Assembly: GCA_036873755.1 (NCBI GenBank)
Contig: JAVTVY010056984.1
Span: forward strand, 248,001-312,000
DNA length: 64,000 nucleotides
Reading direction: 5' to 3'
Source of the DNA: Hanleya hanleyi
Taxonomy: Eukaryota; Mollusca; Polyplacophora; Lepidopleurida; Hanleyidae
Part shown: positions 11,143 through 21,585 of the stretch, one piece after another
Layout: each line of letters begins with the position of its first letter
Position numbering within the stretch: the stretch's first letter is position 1
The notes under the pieces: model-generated
Told to the model about the DNA's origin: nothing
The model's input: only the letters and a program-made list of their open reading frames with translations
The model's database searches: none
Made by a program: the position numbers and the translations under genes

Positions 11143-11770
11143 ATACGACCACGTTTACGATACGAACCATGGGGGGTAAGAAGCCATCCATCAGGAAAAA
11201 ACTTCCACATCACCGCTCCCCACCCTCCACGGAGCGCCAAGCAAGGCGACGTCAAGATTCCAGCAAAATACTCCAAGGATTACGGGGGTGCTATACTCCA
11301 CAGGGTACAGACATTGGTAGCTGCGATTGTCAACCAGCAACACGCCAAGGTGGTTCAGACCAGTCAATGAGGCTGGAGACACCCATCACTCAGCGGCCCG
11401 TACCCCCAGATTGACCCATTAGCCACTGACTTCTGACCTAGTTAATAAAAAGTAATTATTTCTAGTAAAGAGAATATATAGAGATAAGTAAAGAAGAGAG
11501 CTAGAGATCAATGAAAACAAAACACTAGGCCAGGTCTAAGCATGACAAGCCGATCGACAGAGCCGGGCCGAGCTCTGCCGCCCCTAGGGGAAGTCCGGGT
11601 TAAAGTGGTGTATTGGGTCCACCACAACGAGTCCTCAACCACCAGACGTCCATCCTTCCCCTACAAGGGTCGCAGCCTGAGGCAAACAGGTTGCCTCAGG
11701 TTAGTGGCCTCTTACGACGAGCTTCCTGGGGTGCTGGAGTCCTGTTCTTTTTCTTGACCTGGAGTGCGCG
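11143..11770 (-). promoter_or_regulatory. 5'UTR of element B with stable hairpin
   Basis: GC-richer leader upstream of ORF1. It contains a perfect 10-bp stem with 5-base loop at 11676-11700 (cctgaggcaa / ttgcctcagg). Internal promoters and structured 5'UTRs are usual in non-LTR elements. No specific promoter motif was identified. The overlapping plus-strand open frames at 11119-11414 and 11542-11879 are likely mirror-image chance frames. Confidence 0.55.
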
Positions 11771-12084
11771 AGAGATGTTATATCATAGCAAGTATTTGTT
11801 CAACGAAAGTGAAACATTTGATATTCGTAATTTACTTCAACAATGGTTATTCGACTCCCATTGGAGGTGTCATCGATAATGGAAGATATAAAAACACCAA
11901 CACAACAATCTGTTTGCATCACGAGCTATCAAACGAACTTGACGCTTCGAGATTGCCGATCAATTTTACATCCATCTCGAAAACCGAGACCTTCAGATCG
12001 AGATGGAACCGCGAGTCAACCGGGAGACATCGGCAGGTGTCCCTGTTCTGCCCTTCCCGTTTCTGTCTAGAAAGATTTCGATCG

Positions 12085-13525
12085 AGAGGACCATATTGAC
12101 AGAAGTACCCTTCCCCAAGCAAAACAAGTACTGAGAAGCCCCAATTCGCAAGAAGTTCTAGCAAATCTCCAGAGTAAATTCGTCATAGTCCCAGCAGACA
12201 AAGCTCCAAATAATATAATATTCATATGTAAATAATAACTATTACCAGGTGCTGGTTGAAGAATGGAGTGTAAACATACCGTCATCAAATACATCTACTT
12301 ACTCTCAAACTGCATTTACTCTGGAAGATATATTCAACAATCACAAAACGTTTCTCAAGGAAAGAGTATTTGTCTAGAAACCAAACATAACGATATACCA
12401 AAAGTATACTGGACTCCCAAAATGCATAAATTACCATACAAAGCTAGATTCATAGCTGGTTCCAGAAGCTGCACAACCAAGCTTCTTTCAACCCTGTTGA
12501 CGAGGGCCCTTCAGGAGGTAAAAGCATTTTGGGAAAGGTATTGCGCCACTATTTCTAAAAACTCTGGCGTTGAATGTATGTGGATATTGAAAAACTCAAA
12601 ATGTCTTACGGAAGAACTTGATGCTAAAGGTCGCATACCGTATAGACATGTATTCACATGGGGTTTCTCGACTCTCTATACCACAATCCCTCATCATGGC
12701 CTTATTGATCGTGTAAGTTCATTAATAGTATCTGTGTTCAAGAAAACTGATCGTAGATATATTAATGTCGGAAGCGATAAAGCATTATTTAGCTCCACTA
12801 CATACAGGAGATATCATTCATGGGATGTTTCTTTGTTTATAGAGTTGCTTGAATTTCTCATTAAAAATATCTATGTGAAATTTGGCAACACAATATATCA
12901 ACAGCATATAGGTATTCCAATGGGTACTAATTGTGCACCCCTATTGGTTGACCTATATCTGTTCTCTTATGAATATGACTATATGCAGGCGCTTTCAAAA
13001 ACCGATCCATTCAAAGCCCGTTTCTTCTCATTCACCAAACGCTATATAGACGATCTTCTCGCTGTGGATAATCGCTATATAAATGGCAGTGAAAGGTATA
13101 TATCCACCTTCACTGGATTTGAAGGAAACTACAGATAACCCTACAGGCACATCGTATTCAGACCTATATCTCTATAGAAATGAAGCAGGCCTTCTCTCTC
13201 GTCGATTGTATGACAAAAGAGATGATTACAATTTCTACATCGTAAACTATCCCTTTCTGGCCAGTAATATTCCAGTGGGACCTGCATATGGCGTATACAT
13301 ATCACGCCTAGTAGCATTTGCTAGATCCTGTGCTAAATGTGACGATTTTAATCAACGTCACAAACATTTTTGCAGAAACTTATAAAACAGGGCTACACCA
13401 CCAAGCGCCTCCACTCAAAGTTTCCCAAATTTGGCGATACATATCGCATGCGGATAGCAAAATACGAGCGTAGCGTGCAAGATCTATGGCGTTACGTTTC
13501 GTATCTTGTGTCTAATTCCGCTTAA
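12085..13525 (+). pseudogene. Reverse transcriptase of PLE-2 copy 1
   Basis: The N-terminal piece LANLQSKFVIVPADKAPNN (from about 12100) is out of frame with the main open stretch 12263-13138. That stretch gives KVYWTPKMHKLPYKARFIAG, STLYTTIPHHG (motif A), HIGIPMGTNCAPLLVDLYL (motif B) and RYIDDLLAVDN (motif C, YIDD). Frameshifts near 13110 and 13370 lead to YDKRDDYNF, YGVYISRLVAFARS, QKLIKQGYTTKRLHSKF and a final YVSYLVSNSA stop at 13523-13525. Motif A normally carries an Asp before FSTLY; here it is Gly (ggt), so catalysis is lost. Confidence 0.85.
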
Positions 13526-13905
13526 CCCGCGGCTAGGGGCCGTATGAACCCATGTACTTCAAGATCCTCATGGTACTCATATGAACAGCCACAATCAAAG
13601 CGTGACAGATACATCATTCTTTAGATGACGACTTTACAACGAATATTAGGGATTAAGAATACTGATCAGCGATACAGATTTGATATTTTTGGAACATCAT
13701 GATGTCTTGCCGGCATCATTGAAAACTGTTGACCGTTTCTCTCTTGCAGGAAACAAGCCTATGTTTATGTATACTATGATTGTCTTTTTGAATTTGGTGC
13801 TAATACTGTTATATGGAATAGGTCTTTGGATTATGGACGCGGATATTCTCTAATGGACGACGGCTGAATTATGAATGACGGACCAGACGCTTGTAATTCG
13901 AGAAA
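13526..13905 (+). repeat. PLE-2 3'UTR reference copy
   Basis: Uninterrupted 3'UTR used to define truncated copies at 5.0/6.9, 22.98-23.48, 32.2-32.8 and 61.39-61.81 kb. Landmarks: ggctaggggccgtatgaac, gatgtcttgccggcatcatt, cttgcaggaaacaagccta, attatggacgcggatattc. Confidence 0.8.
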
Positions 13906-14860
13906 GTGCCCCGATTAACTGGACCTGACCCCTAAGTGATTAAGACTTTAAATATTAGAGTCAGAAGACAGCCACGGTGTAACTGAAGTGTTATAATCGC
14001 AAGGTCATCGGTGAGCGCACGAAATCATTCGGTGACTCATGACAGTTGTGTTCCAGTTCGGGACAATTATCGTTACTTAATTATCACAGTACGTAAAGGT
14101 ATTAGTTATTTCATTAACGAAGTCGTGCGTGAATGCTTCCGTGCCACTGGCTAGTGATATGAACCTAAAAATCTTGCATGAATGCGTCCGTGCAAAAAGA
14201 TAGTGATATGATCTTAGAAATGATGGCCGGGATGTATGACTGAAGAGTACACTTCGAGATACAGGTTCTCACCAATTCCGCGTACACTGTTAAACTTCGA
14301 TCTCCTAAATATTATCACCAGATGTTGAAAAAACAATGTGCCATGCAAACAGTTGTTTTTAGTTTTCAGCAAAAATTGCAATTACCGGACAAATTGACAC
14401 ATGAACGATTGATTAATATGGAGCACAATCTGGACGAAATATTTAAATACATTCTTATTCCTTTCCGCATCATCCATCTTCTTCTCGGTAACACGATATC
14501 TACTTGTATAGTGGTTTCAGTTAAGCACTAATCGCATAATAAAATTTGTTAATGGTATCACCCTTACCATGTACACATTTAGGTGTGGGAATTTTGATTT
14601 TTGGCACCCATAATAGATCATCTGGAGTTCGAATGTTACTGAAATAACATGCTGATATAGCTGACATACATGTGCCTCTGCCGTTCCGATACGAAGAAGG
14701 GAAGGGACGCCTACAAATATGAGTCTATGTGCCTAAAGGCGATTAGGGCTATTTTGCTTGACCAAAGACGGAACATTAAGTGTATTCATTCCGATGTGTA
14801 ATTCTAGTTTCCGTTCTGATACTATAAATCACTTCGACCATGGTCCATCTAGCAATCGAC
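13906..14860. other. Unassigned sequence with one short tandem duplication
   Basis: No gene recognised. At about 14127-14225 a ~50-bp segment (gtgaatgcttccgtgc ... tagtgatatga) occurs twice in tandem with changes. The 69-codon frame at 14322-14531 has no recognisable motif. Confidence 0.45.
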
Positions 14861-14869
14861 AATTCCGTT

Positions 14870-15120
14870 TTCCATCTCGCAAAATTAAAAGTACAAAGAT
14901 GGAAAAGCTCAACACCGCTCCCGTATGCCAGTTTTCAGCTGAAAATGAAAGTACAAGGATGGGAACCTCGACACCACTCAAGCTCCTATTCCAGCTGTCC
15001 ATCTCGCAAAGTTGAAAGTAGAAAGATGGAAAACTCGCACCGTTCTCGTATTCCTGGTTTCCATGTTGAAAAATTGAGAATACAATGTTGGAAAGCGCGA
15101 CATCGCTTCCAGGTTTTGTA
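14870..15120 (+). repeat. Minisatellite array, ~62-bp unit, forward
   Basis: About four units at 14873, 14936, 15000 and 15062 (spacing 62-64 bp). Each carries catctcgcaaaattgaaag-like sequence, then a ttagaaagatggaaa-like piece and a cgctcccgtattcc-like piece. The open frames overlapping the array are periodic by-products of the repeat. Confidence 0.8.
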
Positions 15121-15394
15121 TTCCGAAATCTATTTGTCATATAGCAATACCACAGCGAAATTTTGTTACAACTAGCCCCATTCCTTCCAATCTCCACGAT
15201 ACACATTTTATGGAAATAATGTTTAGTTTTCAGTCAATATTCTTCTCTAATGGACTGTACCGTATCAGATCCAAAATAAAGCCGCATGTCGCAAGTGCTA
15301 ATGCTGAATATTAGAAAGAACGGGATGGTATGACATCAATTTAATCGACATAGCGGAATAAAAAATGGAAGCGATGTAGAGTTTGCGATGTAAA

Positions 15395-15610
15395 CTTTTT
15401 TAGCGAGATGAAAAATTGGAATACGAAATCAATATCGATTTTCCATCTTTCTGTTCTCGATTTTGCCAGATGAAAAGCAGTATGGGAGCGGTGCAAGATT
15501 TCTGTCTTTCTACATACAATTTGCGAGATTGAAACCTAGAATACAGGAGCAGGGTCGGACTTTCCATCTTTCTACTTCCATTTTTTTTAGATAGAAAGCT
15601 GGGAACGTCA
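15395..15610 (-). repeat. Minisatellite array, ~62-bp unit, inverted
   Basis: About three units of the same repeat as 14870-15120 but in reverse orientation, starting near 15403, 15466 and 15523. The two arrays face away across a ~275-bp spacer, so the whole 14.87-15.61 kb block can fold back. Confidence 0.78.
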
Positions 15611-15896
15611 CACAGACACAATTACTCTCCAACAAACACAGCTATTATATACCCCCGACGGTGGTCCGTTGGAGATAATAAGTGGATAGTGAGCTTCGTA
15701 GAGGTATAGTAGTCACTGCAAAAGTTCAATCGCTTGCGTGGACTTAATAACGCAGACATAATCTCACAGGATTGATTAATCAAGTAAAACACGTTGACAT
15801 TAGAGGATTAATATGTCAGTTAATATTTTACCTATATTCAACAATGTTAAATAACTGAATTAACCTAAAAACTATCAAACTTGAGCAGTGGTTTTA

Positions 15897-17625
15897 GTCC
15901 GTGAGCTACAAGGGGTCACCTTGCACCCCCCCCCCCCCCACACTACAGACCGAAACTATGGGGTGGGGTTTCGTAGCGAAGGGTTCGTAGGGCAGTGTCG
16001 GATTGGACTGGTGTGTAGCCTAGTATCATCGTTCTGCAAATGTGCAGTCTGACAGTAATATAGAAGCTCTTATCCAATCAGAAGCCGCCATTTGAGAAAC
16101 TACAGAGCTCGAAGCTGTGAGATGGGTCGGTTGAGAACTTGGATCTCGTAGCTCTTGAAGTCGGAGCTCTTGGGGTCGGAGCTTGGAGGTCTTGGAGATG
16201 ATGTCAATGCAGGCACGCGCACGTACCTGTGGTGCACCCTGTACATTGTAGCCTGTAGCGCATATGGTACACCAGGATGCGTGCGATAATACCAGTCCAA
16301 TCCGACGCTATCACACGAGCCTTCACTACGAAACCCCACACAAACCATTCGGACCACGAATGGTCCACCTCGAGTCTAAAATCTCATTCAAGTGCCCCTT
16401 TTCCACTATTTGCTGTCTGCGCATGCTAGCCATATCCCCTACTTCTATGACATACAGAACCAGTCGGACGCTGTTCCACGAAAGCTTCGATATCATACCC
16501 CACACGTCCCATTCGGACCAAGAATGGTCCCTCAGTCTCTCAAACACACCACTACGCACCCCTAAAATGGACGCTTTCTTTACCACTCGTACTGATGTCG
16601 TCACCAATGACGTCACAGATGACATAGAAATCTCTCAAGTCGTGGTCTACACCACGAGAGCTTCAAGATGACACCCTACACTCCATCTTTGGATGAGATA
16701 TAGGACCTCAATCTCTCAGATATACCCCTGCGCACCTCCAGAATGACCACTTTACTTACTACACCCCAACTGCGCATGCGTACATTAGCCTGAATTTCAA
16801 TAAAAAAATATGCCTGTCTGTCTATCCCACGAAAGCTTCACTAGGATACCCCAACCTGTCCATTTGGATCAAACATGGGTTCCTTGATTGTCCAAACATG
16901 TCATTGCCCACGCCCAAAATGACACCTTTTGTTACTACTGCTCAACTGCGTATGAGTAGCACGATGCTACTTCCAGCAAAAACCATACCATTCGTTGTCT
17001 ACATGCAGAGAGTTACAAGATGACACCACACACGATACACGTCCCTACCCCAAAAATCTTCCTTCACTCCCTCAAAATGGCTACTTTGGCTACTACTCCT
17101 ACTGATGACGTCACCAATAACGTCACAGATCATGTGGAGATCCCTCAAGTCGTGGTCTACATACCAAGGGCTTCACTTTGACACCTCACACGACGCATTC
17201 GGACCAAGAATAGTCCCTCAATCGCTCAAGCACACCCTCACGCGCCCCCAAAACGCCCGCTTGCGTTACTACTTCTACTGTTGTATGTATGGTCCCTGTG
17301 TGACGCCATACCCATCAAATAGTGATAGTATCTTGTAAATATTCGATCCAGCAATCAATGCTGAATAATATGTGGCCAACATTATAAAAATTGAATAATA
17401 ATTATGGAAGATAAGACTATTTTTGTAACCCTACCCCCTATTTTCACCAAAATTGTACTTTTTAACACAGGAATAATTTCAAAGTGATTAAAGGGGTAGT
17501 GAGTCCCAGTCTATCGACTGTTAACAAGTTGTTTCTTATTTGACATGTCCTGAAGCACATAAAAACATAGTTTCGGTCTGTAGTGGGGGGGGGGGGTGCA
17601 ACGTGACCCCTTGTAGCTCACGGAC
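15897..17625. mobile_element. Non-autonomous TIR element with internal ~170-bp tandem array
   Basis: Terminal inverted repeats of about 60 bp, at 15897-15960 and 17566-17625. Both read gtccgtgagctacaagggg inward, then a run of about 13-16 C, then actacagaccgaaac. TA flanks both ends (15895-15896, 17626-17627), as with Tc1/mariner-type insertions. Inside are about six degenerate units spaced 165-185 bp (near 16320, 16484, 16662, 16846, 17015 and 17170) containing cattcggaccaagaatggtc-like sequence. No transposase is present. Confidence 0.8.
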
Positions 17626-17954
17626 TATTTGATGTAAGGGGGACGATGGCCATTCTAAGTAAGCTTGTCACTGGCATAACTCAAGAACGATTTCACTGAC
17701 CGAGATCAAACATGCCCAGTGGTTTGTATCAGTAAGACGATGTATGAGATTGTGTTTCGCCTATCCAATATGGCCACCGTGGCCTTGACCTCAAATGCAG
17801 TGTTTTTATTTTATTTATTTTTTGATAAAGTGGTCAAATCAGTTTATACACACTTTGCATCTTGCAAGCAAAAAAAACCAATGACCCCCACCGTCTCCAA
17901 ATTTATTTGCAGCAAATGTCACCATATTTGCAGTTCTCTTTTCAGAAATTTCAG
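17626..17954. other. Unassigned sequence
   Basis: Short open frames only, no recognised motif. It leads into the first unit of the 1.01-kb tandem duplication. Confidence 0.4.
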
Positions 17955-18966
17955 CAATACAATAACTGATGGACCTTGTATGTATTATCATTGTATTCCA
18001 CCTTCTAAGTGTCATTCTCACTGACTGATCCAGTGACATGTTCTACACATATCACACAGTCATTATTACCCGGATTTCATACTGTTCACATTTCGGAAAT
18101 AATCGGTCACGTATTTCGAAAGAATTATTTTCAACTCTGAGATAACATAGCAAATATTTAAATACCCAATGCTTATACAAAATTGTTCATCAATCAATGT
18201 ACCATTTTAAACAATATCGACAGCGGGGGACATGTATCACTCGGGGTATCATTGCAGTTCGAATTTTAATGCCTACACCGATATGAATGCTGAACGATCG
18301 CCAGAATATAGACCATGTTGATGTTGTAATGTTTCAGTCTTCCTGTCGATTTTCGAATTCGCTCTGATATCTATAAGCACTAGGTAAAATGCGAATACGA
18401 ATGCCTTCATGATCATATTTGGAGAAATAATGAGAACGTACGCGAGAACGATTGCGAATACCTCAAAATAGCTGAGTGGAAGGCGTATCTTCGATACTTC
18501 AGCCAGGCAGAGAAGTGAGTTTAGTTTGTCTGGTCTCTTGTTTATCTCTCTCCTTATCTGGTTACAGGAATGAATTCCCGGACAGCCAATTTGTCAACAG
18601 CAAACAAAATAAGCCAACAATTTAGCAACTGTGATTGATTATCGTCTCCTACTCCAGCACGGTTAATTTGCTTCCCTGGCTCAAATATACTTTTTCCTAT
18701 GGGGAAAGACACATTTGTCGCGGCACCATTTGACACCGCAATTTCAATATTGCGTGAGACTCAAATGCAATGTTTAATGTAGTCCAGCTCGTTTTTCTGT
18801 TAACTTAACACTGCATCAGCCTGCCCATTGAGCTGATACGCAGGCGCAAGCTGGAGATTCTGTCTCATTCCAGCCCAGGACAGTCTCGTTACTCGAGGTG
18901 ACGTCACGAATTTGCAAAACTCGAAGTCCGTTATTGTTTTGATTTCGAAATACATTGATGGACAAA
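17955..18966. repeat. Tandem duplication unit 1 (1.01 kb)
   Basis: Starts at caataactgatggacc (17959) and is followed head-to-tail by a second copy starting at 18971, a shift of 1012 bases. Shared landmarks include tatcgacagcgggggacatg, gagaacgtacgcgagaacg and gaatgaattcccggacagcc. This unit is the empty-site version of unit 2, which carries an insertion. Confidence 0.85.
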
Positions 18967-19547
18967 AATACAATAACTGATGGACCTTCTTTCAAGACAA
19001 ATGTATTACCATTATATTTCACCTTATAATTGCCATTCTTACTGAGTGATCCAGTAACATGATCTACACATATCACACAGTCCCTATTTTCCAGATTTCA
19101 TACTATTCGGAAATAACCGGTCACGTATTTCGAAACAACTATTTTAAACTCTTAGATAATATAACAAATATTTTAAACACCCAATACTCCTACAAAATTT
19201 CCCATCAATCTATGTATCATTTCAAAAAATATATATGATATCGACAGCGGGGGACATGTACCGCTCGGGGTATCATTTCAGTTTGAATTTTCATGCCTCC
19301 AGCGATGCTGAACGGTCACGAGAATATAGGCAATGTTGATCTGGTAATGTTTAATGGCTTACTGTCGATTTTCGAATTACGCTCTGATAGCATTAGATAA
19401 AACGCAAATATGAATGTCTTCATGATCATATTTGAAGAAATAATGAGAACGTACGCGAGAACGATTGCGAATACCTCCAAGTAGCTGAGTGAAAGGCGTA
19501 TCTTCGATACTTCAGCCAGGCAGAGAAGTGAGTTTAGTTTGTTTGGT

Positions 19548-20930
19548 ATCGCCATATTGACAGAAGTACCCTTCCCCACTCAAAACAGGTACTGAGAAAC
19601 CCCAATTCGCAAGAAGTTCTAGCAAATCTCCAGAATAAATTCGTCATAGTCCCAGCAGACAGAGCTCCAAATAATATAATATTCACAATGTAAATATCAC
19701 TGTTACCAGGTTCTGGTTGAAAAATTGAGTGTATACATATCGTCAGCAAATATGTTTACTTACTCTCAAACTGCATTTACTCTGGAACATTTATTTAACA
19801 ATCACAAAACGTTTCTCAGGGAAAGAGGTATTTGTCTTCCAACCAAACATAACGATATACCAAAAGTATACTGGACTCCCAAGATGCATAAATCACCATA
19901 CAAAGCTAGATTCATAGCTGGTTCTAGAAGCTGCACAACCAAGCTTCTTTCAACCCTGTTGACGAGGGCCCTTCAGGAGGTAAAAGTAGTTTGGGAAAGG
20001 TATTGCGCCACTATTTCTAAAAACTCTGGCGTTGAATGTATGTGGATATTGAAAAACTGTCTTACGGAAAAAATATCTTACGGAAGAACTTGATGTTAAA
20101 GGTCACATACCGCACAGACATGTATCCACATGGAATTTCTCGACTCTCTATAATACAATCCCTTATCAGGGCCTGATTGCCCGTCTAAGTTCATTAATAG
20201 TATCTGTGTTCACGAAAACTGATCGTAGATATATTAATGTCGGAAGCCATAAAGCATTCTTTAGCTCTACTAAACACAATAGATATCATTCATGGGATGT
20301 TTCTTTGTTTATAGAGTTGCTTGAATTTCTCATTTAAAATATCTATGTGAAATTTGGCAACAATATATCAACAGCATATAGGTATTCCAATGGGTACTAA
20401 TTGTGCACCCCTATTGGCTGACCTATATCTGTTCTCTTATGAATATGACTATACGCAGGCGCTTTAAAAACTGATCCATTCAAAGCCCGTTCCTTCTCAT
20501 TCACCAAACGGTATATAGACGATCTTCTCGCTGTGGATAATCGCTATATAAATGACGCAGTGAATGATATATATCCACCTTCACTGGATTTGAAGGAAAC
20601 TACAGATAACCCTACAGGCACATCATACTTAGACCTATATCTCTATAACAATGAAGCGGGCCTTCTCTCTCGTCGACTGTATGACAAAAGAGATGATTAC
20701 AACTTCGACATCGTAAACTACCCCTTTCTGGACAGTAATATTCCAGTGGGACCTGCATATGGCGTATACATATCACGCCTAGTAGCATTTGCTAGATCTT
20801 GTGTTAAATGTGACGATTTTAATCAACGTCGCAAAACATTGTTGCAGAAACTTATAAAACAGGGCTACACCACCAAGCGCCTCCACTCAAAGTTTCTCAA
20901 ATTATGAATGACGGACCAGACACTTGTAAT
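19548..20930 (+). mobile_element. PLE-2 copy 2 inserted in the tandem duplication
   Basis: Begins with atattgacagaagtaccc (homologous to 12090 in copy 1) and ends atgaatgacggaccagacac at 20904-20930. Almost the whole 3'UTR is missing: the frame at ...AAGTTTCTCAAATT joins directly to ATGAATGACGG, a deletion with an AATT overlap. Comparison with unit 1 shows the uninterrupted site ggtctcttgttta. No long target duplication is visible. Confidence 0.85.
19565..20905 (+). pseudogene. Reverse transcriptase of PLE-2 copy 2
   Basis: Carries LANLQNKFVIVPADRAPNN, then DIPKVYWTPKMHKSPYKARF, a frame disruption after MWILKN (about 20055), and motif A as WNFSTLYNTIP with Asn in place of the catalytic Asp. 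Motif B is frameshifted around 20360 but readable as GIPMGTNCAPLLADLYL. Motif C is RYIDDLLAVDN. An open frame at 20533-20907 gives YPPSLDLKETTDNPTGTSYLDL to KQGYTTKRLHSKFLKL. It is closely related to copy 1 but with independent lesions. Confidence 0.83.
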
Positions 20931-21405
20931 CTTGTTTATATCCCTCTCCTTATCTGGTTACAGGAATGAATTCCCGGACAGCCAATTTATCAACAAAAAA
21001 CAAAATAAGCCAACAGTTTAGCAACTGTGATTGATTATCGTCTCATAATCCAGCGCGGCTAATTTGCTTCCCTGGCTCAAATATACTTTTGCATGTAGGG
21101 AAAGACACATTATTCGCGGCACCATTTGACACCGCAATTTCAATATTACATGAGACTCAAAGGCAATGTTTAAGGTACATGTAGTCCAGCTCGTTGTTCT
21201 GTTAACTTACACTTACATCAACCTGTCCACTGAGCTGATACTCCGGCGCAAGATGGCGTGTTATATCCCAGCATACAGTCGTTTCTCATGTTTGGAGGCG
21301 GGATGTTCTGTCTCCTTCCAGCCCATGATAGCCTCTATACTCCAGATGACGTCACGAAGTCCGTTATTTTTGTTTGATTTCGAATTACATTTATTTGAGT
21401 GTAAT

Positions 21406-21444
21406 AACTGTTAATTTACTTCACGATTCCCCTTGTCACAAACT
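21406..21444. other. Spacer between tandem duplication and Q-rich frame
   Basis: Pyrimidine-containing stretch ending in cacaaactcaacag, which could serve as a 3' splice acceptor for the following frame. This is only a suggestion. Confidence 0.2.
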
Positions 21445-21584
21445 CAACAGACTGGCCATCAGTCCCATCAACAACAGATGCCCCATCAGCAGCAGATGAT
21501 ACCCCAAAATCTCCCGCAGCAAAACCAGATGATGCCCACTCATACGACAGCTGAGCATAAAAGTAAAACACTGTTTCAGTTATA
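21445..21584 (+). other. Possible exon encoding a Q/M/P-rich segment
   Basis: One frame reads QTQQTGHQSHQQQMPHQQQ, then MIPQNLPQQNQMMPTHTTAE, and ends with a stop near 21584. It is preceded by a plausible acceptor (ctcaacag) and contains a donor-like aagtaaaa near 21561. Low-complexity glutamine-rich tracts are common in transcription-related metazoan proteins. The block could equally be a simple repeat read by chance. Confidence 0.25.
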
Positions 21585-21585
21585 G

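Larger units (their letters stand above)
7661..11770 (-). mobile_element. Element B: internally deleted Nimbus/I-like non-LTR element
   Basis: Read on the minus strand: a structured GC-richer 5'UTR (11143-11770), ORF1 with three zinc knuckles, a ~130-bp spacer, an APE endonuclease, then RNase H, the C-terminus and a 3'UTR ending in the family tail and (GA)n at about 7665. The whole reverse transcriptase is missing at a junction near 8765, where the endonuclease linker fuses to RNase H. Both ORFs carry frameshifts. Target duplications could not be settled because the left flank is GA-rich. Confidence 0.88.
11771..13905 (+). mobile_element. PLE-2 copy 1 (Penelope-like RT, no endonuclease seen)
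   Basis: Longest copy of the PLE-2 family: an uncertain 5' region to about 12080, an RT frame, and a 3'UTR ending gacggaccagacgcttgtaatt near 13905. It starts almost exactly where the 5' end of element B (minus strand) stops. No GIY-YIG motif is visible either before or after the RT. The RT style (PKMHK, GIPMGTNCAPL, YIDD) suggests the invertebrate PLE group, possibly Naiad-like. That assignment is unverified. Confidence 0.8.
18967..21405. repeat. Tandem duplication unit 2, interrupted by PLE-2
   Basis: Second copy of the 1.01-kb unit, as 18967-19547 plus 20931-21405. The intervening 19548-20930 is PLE-2 copy 2. The near 3' part also has a ~60-bp addition around 21250-21310 relative to unit 1. 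The two units differ by scattered substitutions, so the duplication is not very recent. Confidence 0.82.

Noticed and set aside
11119..11414. Plus-strand frames over the element B 5'UTR (such as GGKKPSIRKKLPHHRS)
   Set aside because: They are antisense to the leader of element B and have no recognisable motif. GC-rich leaders often give chance open frames.
14758..15206. Overlapping frames across the 62-bp minisatellite as a repeat protein
   Set aside because: Open in several phases on both strands because the repeat unit lacks stops, so the frames follow the repeat and do not show selection.
18332..19579. Hydrophobic minus-strand frame (KLNSLLCLAEVSKIRL...) shared by both tandem units as a possible exon
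   Set aside because: The two units differ at mostly amino-acid-changing positions in this frame, as expected for neutral drift. No flanking exon structure or known family was recognised.
18554..21135. Minus-strand frame with SNGAATNVSFPIGKSIFEPG as a possible gene
   Set aside because: The unit 2 copy carries an in-frame stop and no recognised domain. Kept only as part of the tandem unit.
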